A stretch of DNA of 64,000 nucleotides from Pseudobacteroides cellulosolvens ATCC 35603 = DSM 2933 (GCF_001262605.1 NZ_LGTC01000001.1:3857001-3921000), one strand, 5' to 3'. Numbered from the stretch's first letter, positions 1-9,752 are shown. Notes: a model not told the origin generated them from the sequence alone. A program made the numbers and translations.

Positions 1-524
1 ATAAGAAATACCAATGTCCCCTCAAGCTTTGATATTACTTCATAATCAATAAAGCTTTCATCCCTTCCCGGCTTCTCATGCCCGGTTATAATATGCAAGG
101 AAGAGCAATATTCCCTATGGGTCACAGGTATTCCGGCATAAGCTGCTGCTGCAACAGCTGAAGTTATTCCAGGCACTATCTCAAATTCTATACCGTTTTT
201 TTGAAGGACCTCGGCTTCCTCCCCACCTCTTCCGAATATAAAGGGATCACCGCCTTTGACTCTTGCTACAACCCTGCCCTCCAATGCCTTATCTAAAAGT
301 ATTTGATTTATCGTCTCCTGAGGCACCGCGTGATGATCAGGCATTTTTCCAACATTTATGTATTCTGCATCTTTTTTTGCAAGGCTAAAGATAGAGGCAT
401 TTATAAGTCTGTCATATACTATAACATCAGCTTTCCTAATACAATCAGCAGCTTTTAAGGTTAAAAGACCGTAGTCTCCCGGTCCTGCACCTAAAATATA
501 AACAATTCCCTTTTTATCAATCAT
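1..524 (-). CDS. cobA: Uroporphyrinogen-III C-methyltransferase (SUMT), C-terminus off window
   Basis: Makes precorrin-2 by two SAM-dependent methylations of uroporphyrinogen III, the branch point to siroheme, cobalamin and (by the Ahb route) heme. The visible N-terminal ~174 residues show the family glycine motif YILGAGPGD at the start, the KGGDPFIFGRGGEE motif and a PGITSAVAAAAYAGIP stretch, all diagnostic of SUMT. It starts at an ATG eight bases inside the end of hemC, with AGGAGG just upstream, so the two are translationally coupled. The gene runs off the left edge. In related Clostridia it is often fused to a uroporphyrinogen III synthase domain; that cannot be checked here. Confidence 0.95.
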   Translation of the reverse strand, partial: MIDKKGIVYILGAGPGDYGLLTLKAADCIRKADVIVYDRLINASIFSLAKKDAEYINVGKMPDHHAVPQETINQILLDKALEGRVVARVKGGDPFIFGRGGEEAEVLQKNGIEFEIVPGITSAVAAAAYAGIPVTHREYCSSLHIITGHEKPGRDESFIDYEVISKLEGTLVFL

Positions 525-1416
525 ATTTACCTCCTGCCTGAAGCATGTCTGCAAGCTTTAATCCCAATTCTTCGAAATTCTCCTTTTTGCCTTCAATAAA
601 AGCTTTTCTCGGATCTGTCTTATCATCTTCAGCCAGCATCCCGTATATTTTTATGTAATCACCACATATATGAGCATAAGCTCCTAAAGGTGTACTGCAG
701 CTTCCATTCAACCTTTGTAAAAAGGCCCTTTCGGCATTTATACAAATCTCACTGTCTTCATCGTTAATGACTTTAAGAAGTTCATGGAGTTCATCTCCTT
801 TCCGAACTTCTATGCCTAAAGCCCCCTGTCCTACAGCGGGAACCATCTCTTCATGACTAAATATCTCAGTTACCTTATCTTCAAGGCCTAGCCGCTTTAG
901 GCCTGCCATGGCAAGGACAATTGCATCAAATTGATGCTCCATAAGCTTATTTAGCCTTGTCGGAACATTACCCCTTATCGGTTTTGTATTAAGATCTGGC
1001 CTAAGCTCAAGTATCTGAACCTCTCTTCTCACGCTGCCCGTTCCTATAACAGAGCCTTTTTGAAGGTCCTTTAGGGCTTTACCTTCTAAAGAAACAAGTA
1101 TATCCCTTGGATCCTCCCTTTTGGGTATGGCACCGATTACAAGTTCATCCGGCAGTTTCGCAGGCATATCCTTCATGCTGTGAACAGCCATATCTATGGA
1201 ATTATTTAAAAGTGCATTTTCCAGTTCATTAATAAAAAGACCTTTACCCCCAATCTTATCAAGGCTTCTATCTAAAATCATATCTCCTTTTGTTGTTATT
1301 CCCACCAACTCAAATTCGAGATCAGGATAGTTTTCCTTGAGTTTTTCAATTACCCAATTGGTTTGAGTAATTGCCAATTCACTTGTCCGGGTTCCAACTC
1401 TAATTATTTTTCTCAT
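517..1416 (-). CDS. hemC: Porphobilinogen deaminase (hydroxymethylbilane synthase)
   Basis: Polymerises four porphobilinogens into hydroxymethylbilane in the cytosol. The 299-residue length is usual. The catalytic aspartate lies in AVHSMKDMP (Asp83), and the cysteine that carries the dipyrromethane cofactor is in NGSCSTPLG (about Cys240). The N-terminal VGTRTSELAITQT motif is also typical. It lies four bases after cobK and overlaps cobA, inside the long riboswitch-led operon, so supply of the common tetrapyrrole precursor is tied to the cobalamin genes. Confidence 0.97.
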   Translation of the reverse strand: MRKIIRVGTRTSELAITQTNWVIEKLKENYPDLEFELVGITTKGDMILDRSLDKIGGKGLFINELENALLNNSIDMAVHSMKDMPAKLPDELVIGAIPKREDPRDILVSLEGKALKDLQKGSVIGTGSVRREVQILELRPDLNTKPIRGNVPTRLNKLMEHQFDAIVLAMAGLKRLGLEDKVTEIFSHEEMVPAVGQGALGIEVRKGDELHELLKVINDEDSEICINAERAFLQRLNGSCSTPLGAYAHICGDYIKIYGMLAEDDKTDPRKAFIEGKKENFEELGLKLADMLQAGGKYD

Positions 1417-1420
1417 CTCT

Positions 1421-2191
1421 TTATACCCCTCGCAACCTCTTTAAAAACTCTACTACCTCATTAACTTCGCTTACTTTCGTACCATATGCTACATTTGGCC
1501 TGTCAACAATAATTACCTTTACACCAAGCTCTATTGCAGCCTCCAGCTTTTCTAAAGTCCCTCCTGCTTCTCCACTTTCTTTTGTTACCAGGATGGAAGC
1601 ATTGCAATGTTTTAACATTGCAACATTCATATCCTTTGAAAAAGGACCTTTTAACGCAATAATGTTGTCTGGCATTAGGCCTGCCTCTTCACATTTTAAT
1701 AATACCTTGCTGTCAGGAAGCACCCTGGCATAAAGCCTGCTCTTGTAATCAGGAATATTCTTTGTAAACACATGAATATTATTGCTTCCTACAGTAAGAA
1801 ATATATTTCCTGATATAGAAGAAGCTCTTTTTGCAGCCTCCTCAAAGCTTTTAACCCTAATAGCTTCGTCCATACAGACTCCTACTTCCATTCTCTCAAA
1901 CCTAATATAGGGTATAGAGCATTCATCAGAAGCTTTAATGGCATTTTCAGACGCTTGGCTGGCATAGGGATGTGATGCATCAACAATACACATTACTTCC
2001 TTCTCTCTTACCAACTTAATCATTCCATCCTTGTCAAGCTTTCCTACATGGATACATACGCCGCCTATATGACTTAGAAGGTGCCTTCCATAATCTGTTG
2101 TTACTGAAGCAATCACCTCAATATCTTCACTTTTAAGCTTTACCGCTATTTCACCGGCATCTTTTGTTCCTGCCAAAACCAAAACCTTCAT
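1421..2191 (-). CDS. cobK: Precorrin-6A reductase (CobK/CbiJ)
   Basis: NAD(P)H-dependent reduction of the precorrin-6A/cobalt-precorrin-6A macrocycle. The protein begins with a Rossmann-like VLVLAGTKDAGEIA and carries IVDASHPYASQASENA and TKESGEAGGTLEKLEAA motifs that are typical of CobK/CbiJ. I prefer the ATG at 2191, because the conserved family N-terminus begins there. A GTG nine bases upstream (2200) follows AGGAT closely and would add three residues. Its neighbours are cobJ upstream and hemC four bases downstream. Confidence 0.9.
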   Translation of the reverse strand: MKVLVLAGTKDAGEIAVKLKSEDIEVIASVTTDYGRHLLSHIGGVCIHVGKLDKDGMIKLVREKEVMCIVDASHPYASQASENAIKASDECSIPYIRFERMEVGVCMDEAIRVKSFEEAAKRASSISGNIFLTVGSNNIHVFTKNIPDYKSRLYARVLPDSKVLLKCEEAGLMPDNIIALKGPFSKDMNVAMLKHCNASILVTKESGEAGGTLEKLEAAIELGVKVIIVDRPNVAYGTKVSEVNEVVEFLKRLRGV

Positions 2192-2222
2192 ACTGACCAC
2201 TTATCCTATTCTTAAATCACCA

Positions 2223-2957
2223 TTAATCTATTTTATAACCCCTTGGGGTAATTATTTTCCCATTTTCTATGTAAGTACTTGAATTCCCTATTATAATCAC
2301 AGTAAACATATCAATTTTATAATCAAGCATATTCTTTAAATCTGTAATATTGTATTCCTCATTTTCCCTGCCTGCATTCCTTACAATACCTACAGGCGTT
2401 GATTCCTTGCTGTACTTCAGTATAATATCCCTTGCTTTTATTATATAGTCACATCTGGTTTTGCTTTTTGGATTGTAAATGCAGATTACAAAATCACCTT
2501 CGGCTGCACATTCCAATCTCTTATAAATTAACTCAAGAGGAGTCATAAGGTCACTTAGGCTTATAACAGCAAAATCATGCATTATGGGTGCTCCAAGTAT
2601 TGAAGCGGCACTGCTTGCCGCAGTAATTCCAGGAATAACTTCAACAGGTATTTGGCTTTTAGACTTATTCATCAATTCCAGCATTATTCCCGCCATTCCA
2701 TATATACCACTATCACCGCTACTTATAAGAGCAACATTTTTACCTTCCCCAGCCAACTTCATGACCAGTTCGCAGCGTTCCACTTCTTTGGTCATACCCG
2801 ACTCAATAAACTCCTTATGGGGAAAATAATCCTTTATAAGTTTAATATATGTATAATACCCTACTATTACATCTGCATCTTGAATTGCTTTCTCTGCCCT
2901 ATCGGTCATATCCTCCATATTACCAGGCCCTATCCCCACTACATAAATTCTTGGCAT
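2223..2957 (-). CDS. cobJ: Precorrin-3B / cobalt-precorrin-3 C17-methyltransferase
   Basis: SAM-dependent ring-contracting methyltransferase of corrin synthesis (CobJ/CbiH). The 244 residues open with IYVVGIGPGNMEDMT, carry SSGDSGIYGMAG, and have PGITAASSAASILGAP, the three motifs of this methyltransferase fold. Within the family, the SLSDLMTP stretch and the NPKSKTR motif point to CobJ/CbiH. It lies four bases after hemA. With CbiD and CbiG also present, the anaerobic cobalt-early pathway is the likely context. Confidence 0.93.
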   Translation of the reverse strand: MPRIYVVGIGPGNMEDMTDRAEKAIQDADVIVGYYTYIKLIKDYFPHKEFIESGMTKEVERCELVMKLAGEGKNVALISSGDSGIYGMAGIMLELMNKSKSQIPVEVIPGITAASSAASILGAPIMHDFAVISLSDLMTPLELIYKRLECAAEGDFVICIYNPKSKTRCDYIIKARDIILKYSKESTPVGIVRNAGRENEEYNITDLKNMLDYKIDMFTVIIIGNSSTYIENGKIITPRGYKID

Positions 2958-2961
2958 CTGC

Positions 2962-4224
2962 TTAGTCCTCCCTCATAACTTCCTTCAGACATCTGAAATA
3001 AGCCTGCATGTCCTCTTTGCTGCTGTTCTCCCTGATACTATAGAGAAGTTTTCCCAATATTTCATTTACAGTGCTTTTAATCACATACTTAACCGTTTCC
3101 ATTTCTTCATCGCTTGTGGTTCTAAGTTTTTTTTGCAAATAATCTGTTTTTTCACTCAATACCTCATTTGCAAACTTCTGAACCTCCTTGACAACCGGTA
3201 ATGCCTCCCTGAAATAATACCAGTTTTCAAATTCAGCAACATACTGGTTTATTATTTCTTCAGCTCTGGATACCTCAGAAAGCTTGTAATCCATGTTTTT
3301 GTTAACCTCTACCATCAAATGATCAATATTAAAGCAGCATACTGACGGTAACTCACTAATTGCCAAATCTATATCTCTAGGCACGGCAAGATCAATAAAT
3401 ACCCTTTTCTTACATGTGGTAAGGACATTCTCCAATAGATCTTTGGTTATAGTGTAATGAGGGCTTGCAGTTGAACTTATGACTATATCGCATTGATCCA
3501 TTACCGAATACCTCATTGAATAATCCAAAACCTTAACATTACCATATAGCTTCAAAATGTACTCTGCATTACCGCAGCTTCTGTTTGTCACATATATTTT
3601 CCCAATACCTTTTGAGATAAGATTTTTGAGGGTAATAACACCGATTTTCCCCGCACCGATAATAAGGGCACTCTTTTCTTTTAGGTCATGTCCAAATTCC
3701 CTTTCAACAAGCCTTACAGCATGTGTTCCCACAGATATAGATGTTTTGGAAATCTCTGTAGAGGTTTTAACCTTTTTTGCTGCTGTAATCCCTTCACGGA
3801 AAAGTGTATTGAGCATGCCCGAGGATGAACCCACTCCTATGGAAATGTCATAAGCATCCTTAACCTGACGCAATATCTGGTCCTCTCCAAGTATCATGGA
3901 ATCCAGGCCGCTGGCGACCTTATAAAGATGTCTTGCAACCTTCACACCGCTGTATACATATATGTATTTTTTAAGTTTATAAATATCCAAGCCTTTTATT
4001 TTGCATAGCTTATTTTCCAGCTTACTGCTGTCATAATTAGGGTCTTCATGATATATGTAAACCTCTGTCCTGTTGCAGGTTGAAAGAATCGTGCATTCTA
4101 GTATACCATCCATATTCACTATCTCACTCAATGCATTCTTCTGCTCCTCAATTGTAAAGCTAAGTTTTTCTCTGATTTCAACCGGTGTTTTTCTATAATT
4201 CACACCTACAACAAGCAATTTCAT
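2962..4224 (-). CDS. hemA: Glutamyl-tRNA reductase
   Basis: First committed step of C5-pathway tetrapyrrole synthesis: NADPH reduces glutamyl-tRNA to glutamate-1-semialdehyde. The catalytic cysteine is Cys50 in ILSTCNRTEVY. A GSSSGMLNTLFREGITAAKKV motif region and the NADPH-binding ALIIGAGKIG follow, then a helical dimerisation domain. Length (420) is normal. It overlaps cbiG by four bases (ATGA). Its place in a riboswitch-controlled cobalamin operon means 5-aminolevulinate supply is probably lowered when adenosylcobalamin is abundant. No hemL or hemB is in the window. Confidence 0.97.
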   Translation of the reverse strand: MKLLVVGVNYRKTPVEIREKLSFTIEEQKNALSEIVNMDGILECTILSTCNRTEVYIYHEDPNYDSSKLENKLCKIKGLDIYKLKKYIYVYSGVKVARHLYKVASGLDSMILGEDQILRQVKDAYDISIGVGSSSGMLNTLFREGITAAKKVKTSTEISKTSISVGTHAVRLVEREFGHDLKEKSALIIGAGKIGVITLKNLISKGIGKIYVTNRSCGNAEYILKLYGNVKVLDYSMRYSVMDQCDIVISSTASPHYTITKDLLENVLTTCKKRVFIDLAVPRDIDLAISELPSVCCFNIDHLMVEVNKNMDYKLSEVSRAEEIINQYVAEFENWYYFREALPVVKEVQKFANEVLSEKTDYLQKKLRTTSDEEMETVKYVIKSTVNEILGKLLYSIRENSSKEDMQAYFRCLKEVMRED

Positions 4225-5303
4225 ATTTTCATCTCCAATTTCTCTTCAAAAATGGCAATAGTTATTCCCTTAAAAGAGGTTTTCTCCATAATAAAACTTC
4301 CTTTTGAAGCAGCAATGTAAGCACATGGCTCTGCCACACATGAAACTCCAACCTTGCTCTTAACAAACCCCGAGCCTTTAAATTGCTGTTCTATTTTTCC
4401 AACCATATCCCTCGGTATTATTTTAAGCTCAATTTCCGCCTCGCTGCAATACTCCAATAAACCCTTCTCGTCAGCCTTTAAGTCTATTGTTGCAATACAT
4501 TTTACCGATTCAATACTTTTCCTTTTTGTAGCAAGTGCATTTTCAACCGCTTCAATTACTCTTTCCTTTGTAATACCCCTTTTACAACCAAGGCCTATCA
4601 CAAGGTTTTTAGGCCTTAAATATAAAACTTTACATTCCTTTGTAAAAAGATCCGTTCTATTGGATAGCACCACCATGGCCTTAATATTATCCACCTTTTT
4701 ACTGGACAGATCTTTCAGATATACAACCTCCGAAGGGATATTTCCCCTTAAAGTGCATTCGGAAAACAATCCAACCTTATTACCGTTTACAAGTTCTGAG
4801 CTTATATATTTAAGATTATCCATATTTTCAATGACAAGATTGTTACTTCCTGCAAATACATCAAATGAAATTACTCCATTTATATCGGTGGCCGTTGTTA
4901 TAACAGGAACTGCTCCAATTAACCCGGCAATTTCCGATGTCAAACTGTTTCCTCCCCCGATATGACCGGACAAGAGGCTTATTACAAACCTTCCCTGCTC
5001 ATCCATGACAAGTACTGCAGGGTCGGTGGTTTTCGACTTTATAAGGGGTGCTATTGTCCTCACTGCAATTCCACTGGCCATAACAAACACAAGTGCATCA
5101 AAAATTTCGAATATATCCTTTACTAGCTCATAAATAGGAACCTTTAATGGGTTAACATTAAAGCTTACATTTGAGTTTTTATACATAAAGGAATCCTTTA
5201 TGTACAAAACCACCTCAGTATCTGAGGCTTTACAAATGCTTTCTGCAGTTTTCATTGCAAGCTCCGAACCGTTTTTTGTTATTGCCATGATTGCAATCTT
5301 CAT
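4221..5303 (-). CDS. cbiG: Cobalt-precorrin-5A hydrolase
   Basis: Opens the delta-lactone of cobalt-precorrin-5A and releases acetaldehyde, a step found only in the anaerobic cobalamin pathway. The N-terminal domain has ALVFVMASGIAVRTIAPLI and LLSGHIGGGNSLTSEIA motifs. The C-terminal domain begins at about residue 232 with NLVIGLGCKRGITKE and has GVSCVAEPCAYIAA. Length (360) is normal. It overlaps cobM by four bases and hemA by four bases, so translation is coupled on both sides. Confidence 0.95.
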   Translation of the reverse strand: MKIAIMAITKNGSELAMKTAESICKASDTEVVLYIKDSFMYKNSNVSFNVNPLKVPIYELVKDIFEIFDALVFVMASGIAVRTIAPLIKSKTTDPAVLVMDEQGRFVISLLSGHIGGGNSLTSEIAGLIGAVPVITTATDINGVISFDVFAGSNNLVIENMDNLKYISSELVNGNKVGLFSECTLRGNIPSEVVYLKDLSSKKVDNIKAMVVLSNRTDLFTKECKVLYLRPKNLVIGLGCKRGITKERVIEAVENALATKRKSIESVKCIATIDLKADEKGLLEYCSEAEIELKIIPRDMVGKIEQQFKGSGFVKSKVGVSCVAEPCAYIAASKGSFIMEKTSFKGITIAIFEEKLEMKI

Positions 5304-6052
5304 TTTACAGCACCTCTAAATTCATGGGAAAAGCTTTTATCATAAAGCTTTGACAGCTCATAGTCATCACCAAGAAAATCGCCTACCGTTACTAGAGCAG
5401 TTTTATCTATTCCTGCTTCTTTCACAAGGCCTGAAATATTCTTAAGGGTTCCCCTTAATATTCTCTGATCAGGCCAGGAGGCTTTATATACTACTGCAAC
5501 AGGAGTATCTTCCAAATAGCCTGTCTTAAGCTTTTCCACAAGTTCATCAATCATTCCTATACTTAAGAATATAACCATAGTTGTACCATGAGCTGCTAGC
5601 ATCTCTATGGACTCTTTACCGGGAACACTTGTCCTTCCTTCCATTCTGGTAAGTATCACCGTCTGTGTAACCCCTGGTAAGGTATACTCCTTTTCAAGAG
5701 CTGCAGCAGCTGCAACAAATGAGCTCACACCAGGTATTATCTCATACTTTATACTTCTCTTTTTCAGTTGATCCATCTGTTCACGTATAGCTCCATATAT
5801 GGATGGATCACCAGTATGCACTCTTGCTACTATTTTACCATATTGTACAGTGTTTTCCATAACTTCTATAACTTCTTCAAGGGTCATTTTTGAACTGTCA
5901 TGAATTTCAGAGTTTTCTTTTGCAAATTTGAGTAACTCGTTGTTTACAAGTGAACCTGCATAAATGATTACATCAGCCTTTTCAATAATGTTCCGGCCCT
6001 TAACTGTTATAAGCTCCGGATCGCCCGGACCTGCTCCTATAAAATAAACCAT
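5300..6052 (-). CDS. cobM: Precorrin-4 / cobalt-precorrin-4 C11-methyltransferase
   Basis: SAM-dependent C11-methylation (CobM/CbiF). The family motifs are VYFIGAGPGDPELITVKG at the N-terminus, VHTGDPSIYGAIREQM, and PGVSSFVAAAAALEKEYTLP; the last is characteristic of CbiF. At 250 residues it is full length. It starts one base after the end of cobI and overlaps cbiG. Confidence 0.95.
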   Translation of the reverse strand: MVYFIGAGPGDPELITVKGRNIIEKADVIIYAGSLVNNELLKFAKENSEIHDSSKMTLEEVIEVMENTVQYGKIVARVHTGDPSIYGAIREQMDQLKKRSIKYEIIPGVSSFVAAAAALEKEYTLPGVTQTVILTRMEGRTSVPGKESIEMLAAHGTTMVIFLSIGMIDELVEKLKTGYLEDTPVAVVYKASWPDQRILRGTLKNISGLVKEAGIDKTALVTVGDFLGDDYELSKLYDKSFSHEFRGAVK

Positions 6053-6053
6053 C

Positions 6054-6761
6054 CTATTTCACCCCGCTTTTTTTTATTATCATAGTGGAGAAATAACTAA
6101 GACCCTCTTCATCAAGTTCGTCAATTCCAAGACTTATCATTTCATCATCCATACCGCATTTACTCACAACCACAGCCTTTTGTGACAGTCCCTTTTGATT
6201 AAGTTTCTTTTTTAATTTTTCCATATTTTTTGATATTTTCATAAGCACTATATTATCGAAGCTATCCAATATATTATCGAGATCGCTACATTCATATGCC
6301 GACGGTACAACAGCTATTGTCTCTCTGTTCTCTCCCAAGCTAAGGCCGGCTCTTGCTGCAGAAGCACAAAATGAAGTAACTCCGGGAATTATTTCAGTAT
6401 CATACCCCTTCTCCTTTATTGCCTTGTGTAGATATATGTAAGTGCTGTAAACTGTTGGGTCACCCAATGTAATAAACCCAACGTCTATCCCACTGTCAAG
6501 CTTCATGGATACTTGCTGCACCGCCAAATTCCAACTTTCATCCAACACCTTGTCGTCAAAGCTCATAGGAAAAATAAGCTCAAGTATTTCTTTTTCGCAG
6601 TTTATAATACCTTTGGCTATCGTAAGAGCCTGACTGGCTTTTTCTATAGAGGTTTTTGGAACTGCCAGGCACTGTACCCTATCTAAAATTTTCTTAGCTT
6701 TTATAGTAATAAGCTCAGGGTCTCCCGGCCCTACACCTATTCCGTAGAGTTTTCCTTTCAT
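6054..6761 (-). CDS. cobI: Precorrin-2 / cobalt-precorrin-2 C20-methyltransferase
   Basis: First peripheral methylation specific to corrin synthesis (CobI/CbiL). Motifs are LYGIGVGPGDPELITIKA, then CLAVPKTSIEKASQA, typical of CobI/CbiL, then FITLGDPTVYSTYIYLH and IIPGVTSFCASAARAG. Length 235 is normal. Start and stop overlap the neighbours (four bases with cbiET, one-base gap to cobM). Because sirC at 13.2 kb can oxidise precorrin-2, cobalt-sirohydrochlorin may be the real substrate, as in the anaerobic route; this is inferred. Confidence 0.94.
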   Translation of the reverse strand: MKGKLYGIGVGPGDPELITIKAKKILDRVQCLAVPKTSIEKASQALTIAKGIINCEKEILELIFPMSFDDKVLDESWNLAVQQVSMKLDSGIDVGFITLGDPTVYSTYIYLHKAIKEKGYDTEIIPGVTSFCASAARAGLSLGENRETIAVVPSAYECSDLDNILDSFDNIVLMKISKNMEKLKKKLNQKGLSQKAVVVSKCGMDDEMISLGIDELDEEGLSYFSTMIIKKSGVK

Positions 6762-8002
6762 TGTCTGCCTCCATATTCACCGCTTATAATATATACAGGA
6801 TTTAGTGCCTGCATAAGGTGTTTGCCTCCAACGCTCCTACCCTTTGATACAGACATTAAAACCACATCGACACATCCGAATCCTTTTTCCTCAAGGCCTT
6901 TTATAGCCTCATAAGCAGATTCTATTGTAACTGCATTGGTTACCACCCTGATTTTCCCTTTACAATTACTTATACATTCCAGTATATCATTCATTTTACC
7001 GGAGGAGCCCCCTATAAATACACAATCAGGTTCTGGCAGACCTGTTAGCACATCAGGTGCTTTTCCATGAATTATATTTATATTGTTAGCTCTAAATTTT
7101 TCTATATTTTCTTCAATAAGCTTAACCGCATCTTTTTCCTTTTCAATTGCATAAACCTGGCCTTTGGTGCACCTTAAAGCACATTCTATAGAAACAGAAC
7201 CCGTGCCAGCACCGACGTCAAAAACAGTATAGTTCTCCCTTAGTCTTAGCTTGGAAATGCTTACAGTTCTTATTTCTTCTTTGGTCATGGGTACATCTCC
7301 ACGAATAAACATATCATCGGGTATCCCATGGATTGCATTATCCATGGGGCCTTTGGGTTCACTTGTACATTTTTCATTTAGTACAAGAAGTACAGAAAGC
7401 TTTTCAAAAGTCATTTTCATTAAAGAATCTGGTTTTCCTGTTGTTATTCTTTCCTCTTTATAAGAAAGTTTTTCTCCAATTGTAACTGTTACATCTTTAA
7501 GGCCTTTTTCAAAAAACATGCTGCAAATTTTCTCAGGAGTATTATCCCCTCCGGCAAATATGATAGTCTTTTTGTTTTTCCTCACAATGTCAATCACATC
7601 AGCCTGATCTCTTCCATGAACACTGGTTAAAAAAGCATCCTGCCAGCTTATTTTCATTTTTGCACACAGGTATTGGAAAGAGCTTATTCCAGGAACCACA
7701 TGAATTTTGTCATTATCAATTTTACCCTTCAAGTATTCCAAAATACCAAATACTCCCGGATCACCTGAAGCTAAAACAGCTATATTTTTTTGTTCCATGT
7801 TGCTCATTATGTATTTGGCAATTTCATCAAGATTGTTTCCTACCTTTATTCTTTCACAGTCTAAATTCCCATACACTTGAAGGTTTCTAATGCCCCCTAT
7901 GAGTACATGGCAATTACTAATAACCTTTTCTGCTTCAGGACATATAAGAGCTTTATCACCTGGGCCAACCCCTAAAATATATACCTTATTCCCCATACCC
8001 AT
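6758..8002 (-). CDS. cbiET: Fused cobalt-precorrin-7 C5-methyltransferase / C15-methyltransferase-decarboxylase (CbiE-CbiT)
   Basis: Bifunctional enzyme that methylates C5 and C15 and decarboxylates the C12 acetate side chain (equivalent to CobL). The CbiE half covers about residues 1-205 (VYILGVGPGDKALICPEA; LASGDPGVFGI; PGISSFQYLCAKM). The CbiT half follows, with the SAM-binding VFDVGAGTGSVSIECAL. I start it at ATG 8002, because GGAG lies nine bases upstream; this overlaps the end of cbiD by 17 bases. The frame stays open 22 codons further upstream inside cbiD, but those codons lack family similarity. Confidence 0.93.
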   Translation of the reverse strand: MGMGNKVYILGVGPGDKALICPEAEKVISNCHVLIGGIRNLQVYGNLDCERIKVGNNLDEIAKYIMSNMEQKNIAVLASGDPGVFGILEYLKGKIDNDKIHVVPGISSFQYLCAKMKISWQDAFLTSVHGRDQADVIDIVRKNKKTIIFAGGDNTPEKICSMFFEKGLKDVTVTIGEKLSYKEERITTGKPDSLMKMTFEKLSVLLVLNEKCTSEPKGPMDNAIHGIPDDMFIRGDVPMTKEEIRTVSISKLRLRENYTVFDVGAGTGSVSIECALRCTKGQVYAIEKEKDAVKLIEENIEKFRANNINIIHGKAPDVLTGLPEPDCVFIGGSSGKMNDILECISNCKGKIRVVTNAVTIESAYEAIKGLEEKGFGCVDVVLMSVSKGRSVGGKHLMQALNPVYIISGEYGGRQ

Positions 8003-9116
8003 TCCAACTTTCTCCATATAAAATTTCTTCCGCATTTTCATCCATTGCCAATAGAAATTTATCTTCATTAAACAGTACAGTACCTACCAGCAACTTGTTA
8101 TATACATTCTCCATACACCTTTTTGAAGAGTTTTGAACTATTCTTTTAAATACATTTTCCAAACCCGATTCCCTGATAATTTCAGCTGCCAAGTCTGTTG
8201 TAGTGCAGCTGTAAACGCTCTTAACAACTTCCATGGATGCTCCCTCAAGTGCACAGTAAGCTGCAAGTATCTCCATCCTGGCGTCTGCAACCCTGCTGTG
8301 GGTGTTGAATATACCGGCCGCAACCTTTACCAGCTTGCCCAAGTGACCTACCAAAATCAGCTTCTTAAAACCAAGCTCCACTGCTTTATCCAGTATATAT
8401 CCTATAAAGTTACTCATCTTTACAATGTATTTATCATCTATATCAAGCATGGATTTAGCAAATTCACTACCATAGTTTCCAAAAGTAAGAACTGCTTTGG
8501 TATTTCCCGATGCTGCAATAACCGATAGTTCCATGGCAACAGCCTCTTTCCAGGCTTCCTCCGACATTGGTGTCACTATGCCGGTTGTACCAAGTATTGA
8601 TATTCCTCCTACTATTCCAAGCTTCGGGTTATATGTCTTTTGGGAAAGTTCCTCTCCTCCCGGAACACTTATGGTTATTTCCAGGCCTGTGCCTGGCGTT
8701 ATAACCTTCTCTACCTCTTCCATTATCATCCTCATTGGTACAGGGTTTATGGCAGGCTGTCCAACTTCAACCTTAAGTCCTCTTAATGTAACTTTTCCTA
8801 TTCCTTCTCCGGCTCTAACCACTATCCCCCCTGCAGAAGAATACCTTGCTTCTGCATAAACCTTAATTCCTGTTGTAATATCAGGGTCATCCCCACCATC
8901 TTTTATTACAGAGCATCTGACGCTGTCACCTGAAAATTCTATATCCTCTATAGGAAGGTGTAGTTTTATCCCTGCAGGTGTATCAATGCTTGCAACTTCC
9001 ATTTTGCTTTGACCAGCCAGCATAGCTGCAGCAGCTTTAGCAGCAGCAGCGGCACACGATCCTGTAGTATAGCCCTTTTTAAACTTTCTTCCATTTACAA
9101 TGACATAATCCTCCAT
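7986..9116 (-). CDS. cbiD: Cobalt-precorrin-5B C1-methyltransferase
   Basis: C1-methylation specific to the anaerobic cobalamin pathway. The N-terminal KKGYTTGSCAAAAAKAAA motif is the CbiD signature, followed by IKDGGDDPDITTG, VRAGEGIGKVTLRGL, GGISILGTTGIVTPMSEEA and LVGHLGKLVKVAAGIFNTHS. Length 376 is usual. It lies three bases after cobH and overlaps cbiET. Its presence, with cbiG, is the best evidence that the pathway here is the oxygen-independent one. Confidence 0.97.
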   Translation of the reverse strand: MEDYVIVNGRKFKKGYTTGSCAAAAAKAAAAMLAGQSKMEVASIDTPAGIKLHLPIEDIEFSGDSVRCSVIKDGGDDPDITTGIKVYAEARYSSAGGIVVRAGEGIGKVTLRGLKVEVGQPAINPVPMRMIMEEVEKVITPGTGLEITISVPGGEELSQKTYNPKLGIVGGISILGTTGIVTPMSEEAWKEAVAMELSVIAASGNTKAVLTFGNYGSEFAKSMLDIDDKYIVKMSNFIGYILDKAVELGFKKLILVGHLGKLVKVAAGIFNTHSRVADARMEILAAYCALEGASMEVVKSVYSCTTTDLAAEIIRESGLENVFKRIVQNSSKRCMENVYNKLLVGTVLFNEDKFLLAMDENAEEILYGESWNGYGE

Positions 9117-9119
9117 AGC

Positions 9120-9752
9120 TTACACCCTGTTCATATACAGCATGGCATTTATAATAGCTGCCGCAATATTGCTGCCTCCCTTTCTGCCATCTGTAATAAT
9201 ATATGGAACATCCAATGTCTTAAACAGTTCCTTGGACTCGACTACATTGACAAAACCCACAGGAACACCAACAACAAGATCCGGTGATATGGTTCCCTCA
9301 TTTATAAGTTCATAAAGCCTTATCAGTGCAGTAGGGGCATTTCCTATAACAAAAATCCTGTTATTTTTATCTGCTGAGGCCTTTTCCATGCAAAGACATG
9401 CCCTTGTTGTGTTACGGGCCTTTGCCTTCTTAGCTATTACCTCATCATTCATATAACACACAATCCGTCCACCGTATTTACCAAGTTCCTTTTTGTTGAT
9501 GCCGGAAGCAGCCATCATTGTATCTGTTACAATATTCCCGCCTTCCTTTATAGCTTTAATGCCGTTTTCTATTGCACCTTCGCTGATATTAAGTAATTTG
9601 GCAAATTCGAAATCCGCTGTAGTATGTATGACCCTTTTTATAACCGACTCATGTAACGCTGGAAATACAGTATCTCCAAGTATATCTGTAATAATTTCAA
9701 AGCTTCTTTTTTCTATGTCTTCAGGCTTTACAATTTCTATTTTATCAAGCAT
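9120..9752 (-). CDS. cobH: Precorrin-8X / cobalt-precorrin-8 methylmutase
   Basis: Moves the C11 methyl to C12 to give hydrogenobyrinate or cobyrinate (CobH/CbiC). The 210-residue protein has RVIHTTADFEFAKLL, which contains the conserved catalytic histidine region, DTMMAASGINK, and VVGVPVGFVNVVESKE near the C-terminus. It sits between cbiO (18 bases upstream) and cbiD (three bases downstream). Confidence 0.95.
   Translation of the reverse strand: MLDKIEIVKPEDIEKRSFEIITDILGDTVFPALHESVIKRVIHTTADFEFAKLLNISEGAIENGIKAIKEGGNIVTDTMMAASGINKKELGKYGGRIVCYMNDEVIAKKAKARNTTRACLCMEKASADKNNRIFVIGNAPTALIRLYELINEGTISPDLVVGVPVGFVNVVESKELFKTLDVPYIITDGRKGGSNIAAAIINAMLYMNRV

Noticed and set aside
4354..4965. 203-codon plus-strand open frame opposite cbiG
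   Set aside because: No ribosome site, no family similarity, and full overlap with a secure gene in the opposite direction.
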